This document shows positions 44,023-52,200 of a stretch of DNA of 59,806 nt, in pieces. The notes beneath the pieces were generated by a model. It did no database searches. It saw only the letters and a list, made by a program, of their open reading frames with translations, and had not been told where the DNA came from. Source of the stretch: CAZFDE01 sp964517795 (GTDB lineage Bacteria; Planctomycetota; Phycisphaerae; Sedimentisphaerales; Anaerobacaceae); the NCBI GenBank assembly GCA_964517795.1, contig CAZFDE010000010.1, positions 1 through 59,806 of the forward strand, in the 5' to 3' direction. Positions within the stretch are counted from its first letter, which is position 1, and every line of letters begins with the position of its first letter. The position numbers and the translations under genes were made by a program.

Positions 44023-44732
44023 GTTTGATTCGTCAACTCACAAAGTGGTTTTATTTGAATATGTTTCTTTTCAGCTTTTTCGATTACGGCATGAAGTGCA
44101 TCGATCACAAATTGATGATTCTTCGGATTTTTCCGTTCAAAATCATGCAGCAGTACGACATCGCCGTTATGTTGGTCGATTTGTCGGCTAATCCGTTCGA
44201 TATCCGTCGGGTTTTGTGACCATGTATCACCGCTGTCAAACGTCCAGTAAATGATCGGTACACGATGGACCCAAAGCCAAATCAGGCTGACCAGATTCAA
44301 TTTCCCCCGAACCGGTCGAAAGGGATAATGCTTTTCCATTTTTCCCAGGGCTGCGTTGATCGCTTCCCAGCCTTTTCGAATATCCCGGATACATGTCCAG
44401 GGCAGACTTCGGGTATGATCGACATGATCGTATCCATGAGAGCCGATATGGTGGCCCTCCCGGGCGATACGCTTTACAATCTCAGTTTGCGATTGCACAT
44501 GACGGCCCAGCAGAAAAAAGCTGGCGCTAAGATGATGTGCGTTGAGCAAATCCAGTATCTCCGTGGTTAATTTCATTGATGGACCATCGTCAAAAGTCAG
44601 CACGACACAGCCGGATGACGCAAGTTTGTCTTCAAGGCGATTGCGAGCATGTATCGCATACAGTAACGGCAGGGCATAATACAGGATGCCCGCACACATC
44701 ATCACCACCAGGATATCGACTGCGGTGTTCAT
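44019..44732 (-). CDS. Polysaccharide deacetylase (NodB-like)
   Basis: The 237-residue protein has an N-terminal membrane helix (about 5-27). NodB motifs follow: TFDDGP (46-51) and the zinc-binding SHGYDH (98-103), with later RPVRGK and LLHDFE segments. It removes N- or O-acetyl groups from a polysaccharide or glycolipid intermediate. The N-terminal helix suggests membrane attachment. Its place in the locus suggests trimming of the EPS repeat unit. Confidence 0.92.
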   Translation of the reverse strand: MNTAVDILVVMMCAGILYYALPLLYAIHARNRLEDKLASSGCVVLTFDDGPSMKLTTEILDLLNAHHLSASFFLLGRHVQSQTEIVKRIAREGHHIGSHGYDHVDHTRSLPWTCIRDIRKGWEAINAALGKMEKHYPFRPVRGKLNLVSLIWLWVHRVPIIYWTFDSGDTWSQNPTDIERISRQIDQHNGDVVLLHDFERKNPKNHQFVIDALHAVIEKAEKKHIQIKPLCELTNQT

Positions 44733-44746
44733 CTAAGAGGTACTTA

Positions 44747-45934
44747 CTATTTCTGTTTAGCGAGTTTGTGTCGCCAGCGCCTTTTAATAATGTTTGCCAA
44801 GCCTGTTTTTTGGGCGATCCATGAGAGGCCTCGATCGACAGCCATGATCACCGTACACAGGCTATTGACCAGCATGGGGTGCGGCCGCGTCGCAAAAAGA
44901 TAAATAGATGCCTCCGAATGAGTTGTATCTGCATAGCTGGTTTTGTACTCGGCATCGCCAAATCCGAAATCATAGAATTGTACGTCATTATTCTCACAAA
45001 GAGTTTGCAGCACTTTCAAAAACAATACGGTACCTACGCGATATTTCCGATAAGTTGGATCGTAGCCGATACCGTTTGCAAAATAGGTTTGACCGTATTG
45101 TAACGCAAAGCGATAAGCGGCCGGTTTCTTGTCAACATACAAAATATGACCGCGAAACCAATCGTTTTGAGCAGCGGTCTGCAGCAGCGTTCGTATTTTG
45201 GGGCTATCGTTAAAACCGCATCCCATTCCATGCTGATACGTTTTTTGGGATACCGCGGCCGCATCCCGGATCGCCTTGTCAAGTTGATCGGGTTGACTGT
45301 ATGTGATCATGTTAACGTTGCCATCGAAATCTTTATCCAGTTTGCGCTGGTATTGTTTAAGGTGTTTGCGGTGTTTGCTGGAACGTGCGGCATAAAAATC
45401 ATCCATGCTTTTAGGAATTGTCATGATCCAGTGTTTTTCAGGAGTATCAAAAACGCTTCGACAGAATGGGCCAAACTGTTTACGAATCGCTTTGTAAAAT
45501 GATGAATTTATGGCAAGATGGTTGAAATAAACGGTATTGATCTCGCCGGATTTGAGCATGTTCCGTAACTTTTGGATAACCGTATGGCAGGTTTGTTCAT
45601 TTTGTTTTCCGAGAATACCGCCGTAAATGATGGTCAGGCATTTCAAGGCAGGTTTCAAAACCGTCAGATAGCCGATTGAAGCTGAGATTTTTTTCTTTTC
45701 AATGCGTCCAATGGCCAAGGTTTCGATCTGGTCGCCGTTTTTAACAGCTAAAACACATGGCGATGTTTCAGGCGGCAATGTTTTCATCACCGATAAATAT
45801 CGGTCGATGTGTGCATTGATAGCCGGCTGCTTTTGCGAATCGAACAATGTTGCCCATGCATCCCGAATCGACTCAATGCCTTGAATATCGGTAACGTGTT
45901 CGATTTTTAACGATTGCTTTGCTTCAGTTTTCAT
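44747..45934 (-). CDS. FemAB/GNAT-type transferase associated with EPS
   Basis: The 395-residue protein fits the CelD/BcsL-like FemAB-GNAT family often found in exosortase/PEP-CTERM loci. Visible segments are SSKHRKHLKQYQRKLDKDF (about 180-200), KPAAYRFALQYGQTYFANGIGYDPTYRKYRVGTVLFLKVL and FDFGFGDAEYKTSYAD near the C-terminus. Members move an acyl or aminoacyl group onto an envelope target; the substrate is unknown here. It overlaps the polymerase gene by 11 bp and precedes the deacetylase by 14 bp. Confidence 0.8.
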   Translation of the reverse strand: MKTEAKQSLKIEHVTDIQGIESIRDAWATLFDSQKQPAINAHIDRYLSVMKTLPPETSPCVLAVKNGDQIETLAIGRIEKKKISASIGYLTVLKPALKCLTIIYGGILGKQNEQTCHTVIQKLRNMLKSGEINTVYFNHLAINSSFYKAIRKQFGPFCRSVFDTPEKHWIMTIPKSMDDFYAARSSKHRKHLKQYQRKLDKDFDGNVNMITYSQPDQLDKAIRDAAAVSQKTYQHGMGCGFNDSPKIRTLLQTAAQNDWFRGHILYVDKKPAAYRFALQYGQTYFANGIGYDPTYRKYRVGTVLFLKVLQTLCENNDVQFYDFGFGDAEYKTSYADTTHSEASIYLFATRPHPMLVNSLCTVIMAVDRGLSWIAQKTGLANIIKRRWRHKLAKQK

Positions 45935-47300
45935 TGATGTTCACAAAGGCGGTAGTCACTGTTTCGCCGGGTATCGATCTTTTTTGGCGTTCTATTGCCG
46001 GATTCACTTTTGCGTTGGCTATTTGTTTTCGTACCGGAATAAATCCAAATGAGGCTGCGGTTATGCCCACAATAAAATAGAATAGGGGGATGAGCTGTCC
46101 AAAAAAGCTGACGGAAATCCACGTCACTGTAATGGAGATCAATACCGATCCTGCAGCCCAGTAAAAAGATCGCAAACGGGGATTACGCGTCCGATGATAG
46201 CTTTTGTATATCCCGTGAAAAACCGACCACAGCAAACCGCATAAAGCGATAATTCCCCATATACCGTAACGGACACCGGCCAGAATGAATTCGTTGGTAA
46301 TATCGGTAATTTCCATACCCAGCGTCGGTCCCCAGCCGGGGTCTTCGCCGCGATACCCTAAAAACCACCATTGGGGGAAATTCTCGATAGCAAGATCAAT
46401 CAGTTTTGCCCGGTGCCACCCGCCGCCGCCGAATGGATTGGCATACGAAGCGATCACATGATAAAAGGGGCGATTACTGATAAATGCAATTAAAATACAT
46501 CCGATCGCAAAACAGATCAGCATCGGTTTAACCCATCGCTTGTATTTTTCCATGATCACGCAGAACACGGCTACAATCATGGCCACCCATGCGCCGCTGG
46601 AAAGACTGCTCATGGTGCCGGCCACCATTGCCAGAGCAAACGTCAGTCCGCGTCGGCGCCATTTCCCCTGTTCGTTGCGAAGGTAATACAGCAACGGGAA
46701 AAAAATGGCAAAGGTGCAGCCAAAAAGGATAGTATGGCTAAACGGCCCAACCGCCCGCTTAAACCCCCATCGTGTACCGTAATAAGAGACATATTGGAAA
46801 TAACGCGAATGCCTGAAAATGATTTCATAAGGCGGCCATTCGGTAACCGCTTCGAAGACCCCGACCGCGGCAAGCGGTACCAGTGCAAATGCCAGCCATT
46901 TGAGGACCTGGATCAATCGCTGATAATCGGTAATGATCAATCGTGTTACCATATATGCCAGCAGCGAATCCATCAGAAAACCGCTGCGATTTTCGAAGGC
47001 CTGCTTAAACGGTAAATAGATAAACAGCGGCGCCGTAAAGGTGATCATGGCGATCACAATCCAGGTGTCAACCGAGGTCCACTTGAACGACTTGGAAATC
47101 TTCGAGTCAAACAGGCATCGCAGCAACAGCACCGTGACGACGATTCGGCCGATCGAAATGTCGATGGTGCCGATGCTGATCATCATATAGTTGGGATACC
47201 ATAACAGGGCGGTGATATAGGCCGCCAGTGCGTACCCCGGCCGCAGAAATATCACTAAGACAGAAAAACTAATACCGGCAATGAGCGTAAGTTCATCCAT
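45924..47300 (-). CDS. O-antigen ligase/polymerase-like membrane protein
   Basis: The 458-residue integral membrane protein has around ten helices and a long periplasmic loop in the C-terminal half containing WHRAKLIDLAIENFPQWWFLGYRGED, the region matching the WaaL/Wzy ligase-polymerase loop (GxG and H/R residues). It probably polymerises lipid-linked repeat units, or ligates glycans to proteins; the two cannot be told apart here. It is placed 36 bp after the FrhB-type gene. Confidence 0.83.
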   Translation of the reverse strand: MDELTLIAGISFSVLVIFLRPGYALAAYITALLWYPNYMMISIGTIDISIGRIVVTVLLLRCLFDSKISKSFKWTSVDTWIVIAMITFTAPLFIYLPFKQAFENRSGFLMDSLLAYMVTRLIITDYQRLIQVLKWLAFALVPLAAVGVFEAVTEWPPYEIIFRHSRYFQYVSYYGTRWGFKRAVGPFSHTILFGCTFAIFFPLLYYLRNEQGKWRRRGLTFALAMVAGTMSSLSSGAWVAMIVAVFCVIMEKYKRWVKPMLICFAIGCILIAFISNRPFYHVIASYANPFGGGGWHRAKLIDLAIENFPQWWFLGYRGEDPGWGPTLGMEITDITNEFILAGVRYGIWGIIALCGLLWSVFHGIYKSYHRTRNPRLRSFYWAAGSVLISITVTWISVSFFGQLIPLFYFIVGITAASFGFIPVRKQIANAKVNPAIERQKRSIPGETVTTAFVNINEN

Positions 47301-47336
47301 AGCTTATGTTGATTTTGTTAATATTTGCGGGCGATG

Positions 47337-48548
47337 CTAGCAACGCGACAGCGCTCGACGAAGCGTCCCAAAAAACGAACGCAATTTATCGGCACATGAA
47401 AGCTGACGCCAATTTTGAAAGAGCCTGAATCCGATATATCGAGGAGCGGGTATCCCCAGCATTCGCATGGCCGCAATTCGCCCCCAGAGCGATCGTCGTT
47501 TGTGCAGCAGCGATTTCTGAGATTCTGCAACAATTTCAGCGGGTGCCTCGGTTAAGTGAACATAACCCTTTCGCATGGCTTCCGTGAGGATTTCGCGGCC
47601 TTTTTCGGTTCGTACCAACACCAGCGATTCGCCGGGATTCTCCGGATCGACCGGTTTATACCACGGATCGCCGCATGCGATATCGGCAAATTCACCGGTA
47701 CCGTCCGGACAAAGCCGGCAGCGCAATTGACAATGTTTGGATAAAATAGTCCCCCATGACTGTTCGTAGCTCATCTCGTAGGTCCGGCCGTTATCACCTT
47801 TAACCGTCACACAGGTCATACCGGGCCAGCCGTGCCCGCGATATCGAAACGACGCCACATGATCCGGGGTCAGGTTGAAGGATTTCATTATTTGGTTTGT
47901 TCCGGCCGTAGTCGGCGTACCGGCACAGAAAATACTGATCGTTAACAATGTTTTCTCCTTGAGTACCGGATTGATCTGCATTGCTTTTTTCAGCGCGGCC
48001 ACATCACAGGGTTTACCGATAAAGACGCACGGAGCCTGGGCATTTTCGATCAGGTCGAACCGCCCGCATGGGGCGGCCGGACTATAGCGTGAACCGGCGC
48101 AATCCAGCATGTCCTGTTTTGTCGCATTCAGATAGGTACGATTGATCCATGGCTTATCCTTATCCGGGCCTACCTGAATAACACCTTCGACGTTTTGATG
48201 TTCAATACAGGATAATCCCAATGCCGTAGCGACACCCCCGGAAGATCCTTGAAACCGAATTTGCGTATCCGTTGCATATCCTTCCCAAACCGATAAAACC
48301 GGACCCCAGGAGGAGCCCAACGAATCGATACAATCGGCTTCAAGTGGACGATGTTCAAGTTGAATCCCGGGGCATACCTGAACGCATTGCCCGCATTGCC
48401 GGCAATCGCTTTGTTGCAATAATGGGCGAATACCGATGTTTTCGATATCTACTAATTCGATATTACGCTCAGGGCATACTGAAGCGCACGCGCCACACCC
48501 CATACATAACCGCCATTGGGCAACTTGATCGATTCGTGAAAAATTCAT
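47337..48548 (-). CDS. FrhB/FdhB-family iron-sulfur protein in an EPS locus
   Basis: The 403-residue protein begins with two ferredoxin-type clusters: C15, C18, C21, C25 and C49, C52, C55, C59. The rest is the F420-hydrogenase/dehydrogenase beta-subunit C-terminal domain, with CAGSRYSPAAPCG, VFIGKPCDVAALK and LRCRLCPDGTGEFADIACGD. Homologues occur beside polysaccharide pyruvyl transferase genes in many anaerobes, but their reaction is not settled. A flavin-dependent redox step on a sugar or pyruvyl group is possible. A ketal-transferase gene lies in the same locus. It overlaps the GNAT gene by four bases. Confidence 0.87.
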   Translation of the reverse strand: MNFSRIDQVAQWRLCMGCGACASVCPERNIELVDIENIGIRPLLQQSDCRQCGQCVQVCPGIQLEHRPLEADCIDSLGSSWGPVLSVWEGYATDTQIRFQGSSGGVATALGLSCIEHQNVEGVIQVGPDKDKPWINRTYLNATKQDMLDCAGSRYSPAAPCGRFDLIENAQAPCVFIGKPCDVAALKKAMQINPVLKEKTLLTISIFCAGTPTTAGTNQIMKSFNLTPDHVASFRYRGHGWPGMTCVTVKGDNGRTYEMSYEQSWGTILSKHCQLRCRLCPDGTGEFADIACGDPWYKPVDPENPGESLVLVRTEKGREILTEAMRKGYVHLTEAPAEIVAESQKSLLHKRRSLWGRIAAMRMLGIPAPRYIGFRLFQNWRQLSCADKLRSFFGTLRRALSRC

Positions 48549-49135
48549 TGATTAATATGTTTCATCAGAATACAGCGATTTGCCGTTTCAGACGAAACGG
48601 TATAGCCGGCTTTCTGGTAAAGATTGATCGCCGGGACATTGTTTTTTTTGACACTGAGTTTAATGATTTCCCGGTTAAGGGATCGGGCAAAATTCTCTAC
48701 AAATACGAGCATATCAGCCGCCAATCCTTTTCGCCGAAATGGTTTGGCAACTGTGATAAATTCCAACCAGATACAAGGATGATGGTCTTTTGACGGTTGG
48801 TCCGAATTATTTGATGATAACAGTATTTCTCTGACCCTGGCAAGCAGGATAGCCGGCTTTCGCATACAGGCCCACAAAGCCTTTAGGTGCCCAGGGCGAT
48901 ATTGGCTTTTTTGTCGATGGTATTCTTTCGGTTCGGTCACGATGGTTACAAAGCCGATTGGTTTCCCATTGGTCTCAAACAGTTGCGTTTGGCAATATGC
49001 ACTGCCAAGGATTTGACGCCATATTTTGGCCGCAAAGTTCTTCGTGGATTGCCATCGAACAGAATCGGCAAATCCGTCCCTGCACAACATAATCAAGACA
49101 GGGATGTCATTAAACGATGCCGGTCGGTCATTCAT
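48545..49135 (-). CDS. GNAT-family acetyltransferase
   Basis: The 196-residue GNAT protein has motif A around FRRKGLAADMLVFVENFARS (about 134-153), VKKNNVPAINLYQKAGYTV near the C-terminus, and an acceptor-side region FETNGKPIGFVTIVTE. It acetylates an amine or hydroxyl, most likely an amino-sugar in this locus, which is inferred. It begins after the hairpin at 49185-49213 and overlaps the FrhB-type gene by four bases. Confidence 0.88.
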   Translation of the reverse strand: MNDRPASFNDIPVLIMLCRDGFADSVRWQSTKNFAAKIWRQILGSAYCQTQLFETNGKPIGFVTIVTEPKEYHRQKSQYRPGHLKALWACMRKPAILLARVREILLSSNNSDQPSKDHHPCIWLEFITVAKPFRRKGLAADMLVFVENFARSLNREIIKLSVKKNNVPAINLYQKAGYTVSSETANRCILMKHINQ

Positions 49136-49184
49136 CGAAAGTAAGTACTAATCTACGTACTGTTTTGAAAATAGGAGGTTTTTT

Positions 49185-49213
49185 CAGTCGCCCCGGCTTA
49201 ACCGGGGCGACTG
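49185..49213 (-). terminator. Perfect 12-bp hairpin after the golvesin/PKD gene
   Basis: CAGTCGCCCCGG and CCGGGGCGACTG pair fully around a five-base loop, 13 bp past the stop of the 1972-residue gene. On the minus strand an A-run follows, not a U-tract, so this may act as a 3' stabilising stem or processing site more than a strict terminator. Confidence 0.5.
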
Positions 49214-49226
49214 ATTAGGTTTTATC

Positions 49227-52200
49227 TTACCATTGATCGTCCAATGGTTTGCTGAAATCGAAGTAGTCGAAAATGGCTTCCTTGTTCTGCAGCGTTTCCC
49301 AGATTTCCTGATTGCTCTGACCATTGAAGTAGGCCTGCAGATAGATCTTGAACGCCTGTCCGGCCGACATATTCGACAAATTCAGGGTGTAGAAAACCAC
49401 ACCGCGTTTATAGACATCCAGGTAATAGTTACCCGAGTTACAGCTATAGTAGAACAGGCGGTCATATTTCATTTCTTCAAAGGGCAGCTCCTGTTCTTTG
49501 CATTTGACGATGGTTTTGCTGCCGAAATGCCGTTTGGGGTAATCGACGTTGTCAATGTTATTTCCGTAAACCAATCCTGCAACGAAGTTTTCTTTCGTTT
49601 CCGTATCCGAATTGCCGTCGGCGTCTGTAACGGTCAGACTGACGGTGTAATATCCCGGCTCAAAGTAGATATGGCTGGGGCGACTGCTGGTACTGGTAGC
49701 ACCGTCGCCAAATTCCCAGAGTCGTGAAACATAATCACCGGTACTATAATCACGGAAACTGACTTCCAGTGGTGTTGCGCCGGTCGTATTATACGCGTAG
49801 AATTCGGCCTTCAGCCCTTCGCCATAACCGGCACGGATATAACCGGTTTTTGTGACACTGCTTTCACCGGCCGGTCCTGAGACGGTTAAGCTTACATCAT
49901 AAATCCCCGATTGGGTATAGGTGTAATCGACTTGATCACGTGTCTCGTTGATTATCCCGTCACCGAATTCCCAGCGTCGATTCGTAAAATCACCGGTGCT
50001 TTGATTATAAAAACTCACTTCCAGCGGCACCGAGCCGCTTCGCGGTAATGCCATAAAGTTAGCCTGGATCAGTTCGGCGGGATTGTTCACATGTGCGATC
50101 CGAATTGCATCCGCGACGATACTGCCGAAGTCGGCGTCATTGGTCAGGGTAACATTGTATTGGATTGCATCATTTTTGCGAAGATCCATGGTGTTGATGC
50201 TGGCTTCAAAATCGCTATCCACGACGAGGCCGGGTGTCGGGCTGGTTACATTATCCACCGCAAATGTTCCCGGTCCATCGTTGAACTGGGCAAAGCTGAT
50301 ATGAGTCAGGAACGGATTAGCGACATAAGCATTGATATTGTTCACGGCCGGTGAACCATTCACGGAAACATTATATGTGCCCGCCGGAACATTACACTCA
50401 ACCGTGATGTGATGCCATGTATCGAACGCCAGGCCGGAAGCAATGGGCAGCCATTGTGTTGAGTAACTAAAGCTGTCTCCGGCTTCACGCGCAATCAAAG
50501 TCATGGTGCTGGGAGCGCCTGTCCCTCCGCCCGGGCACCACATGGCCATATAAGCGAACGGGCCGCTGCCGCGGTTGGGGCCATCACCAAGATCGGTACC
50601 GATCAGCATCATGCCGCCCCGGTCACGGGAGGAATCATTAAGAATCGTATCGATATAAATATCCCATTCGAGTGTAAATACACCATCCTGCGGTGCGTCG
50701 AAATCCTGACTCAGATATGCATTACCGGCTTTACTCTCTTTGAAATGCGCCTTTTTGGTCGCATTGCCGCCGATATCTTCTGTATTCAGCGTTACCAGCA
50801 GGGGATCATCATAACGGCTTTCAAACCAGTCTTGAATACTCTCAAACCGAAATTCGCCCAACTCATTCCAATGGCCGCCATTTGTCTGCTGATTCATATA
50901 GACCGTGTCGTTGCCGTCAGCATGATGGACCGTATAAGGAGCATCGGTCGGTCGATTCGCGGATGATGTCCACCAGGCCAGCACTTTATAGATTCCTTCT
51001 TTGGGAACGCTGAACATCCATTTGGCGTAATTGGAACCGTCTCCAATCGGACTGAGCAGATAATTTTCTTTGAAATATCCTTCAATACCTTGGGATCCTG
51101 ACCATGAGCCGCCGGATTTAAATGATGGTTCCCACGGATTGTAATTGGTTGCGAAATATTTGTAATGATTGGGGTTTCGCGGATCGGGTTCGGCGCCGCT
51201 TTGTGAGTACCATGGCGTCACGCCGGATCCCCAGAAGCGCTCCACCGGGTTGTTTCGAGGGGTGTCGACATAGTAATAGTTATCATCTCCAGGCAGTTGA
51301 TAGGTAATATAGTAGTTATAGGGCGCTGGATTATTTGGATCATCCAATGTGTATGGTGCAATTCCGCTATTGCCGTCCTGATAGATCGGCCACCAGTTTG
51401 GATAGGCCTGACCGGTCCGCATCCCGGAAACACTGACATGGACATTTTCAGTGGAGATATTCAGAATGCGTTCATCGTCAATATAGTACAAATCATCGAT
51501 CAGTTGTGCATTACTTTCCGCCAAGGTAGCGAAACATGGCCCTAATCCATAGTTTGAATGTGCAAAGACCAATACATGGGCGCCGGGTGTTTTCAGTCCC
51601 TGGATCATCCCGGCAATATCCTCAACGTGATGAATAATAAAGGTTTTGTGCAACAGGGCGCTGTTGTAAATCTGAACATCACCGTCCCAATAGGCACCGA
51701 TATCATCGAGATACGACATCAGCGAGCCGCGCTGGTCAAACGGACCATATGCATAACAAATAAAGATATGTTCGGTGTCAGCACCGCCGGGCCAGACATC
51801 GAGCGTCTGACTGACTTCGCTCGACCAGATGCCTTGGCCGTTTTGGACAGCCAAATAAATCGTATGCTGTCCTTCAGATAGGCTATTGGTGCTGAACGTG
51901 TTGGCGTCACTAAGTGGACCGTCGATACTGGAACGCCATTGATATGCAACGATCTCGCCGGAAATATCCACGCCGTGTCCTGCGAATGTGACTGTTTCTC
52001 CAAGAAGTACAGGATTAGGATCGATCGAATCGATGGATGCAACGGGCGGAATAGCGGCATTCGGGCGATGAATAAACTTCACCGCATCGGCACACGTGCT
52101 GGTCGGATTGTTCTGAGAAACAATGGTCACGTTATAAGTTTGACCTTCTTCGAAAGAGTAAATCCCCAGACTGTTCCATTGCCCTGCATTCTGCTGCTGA

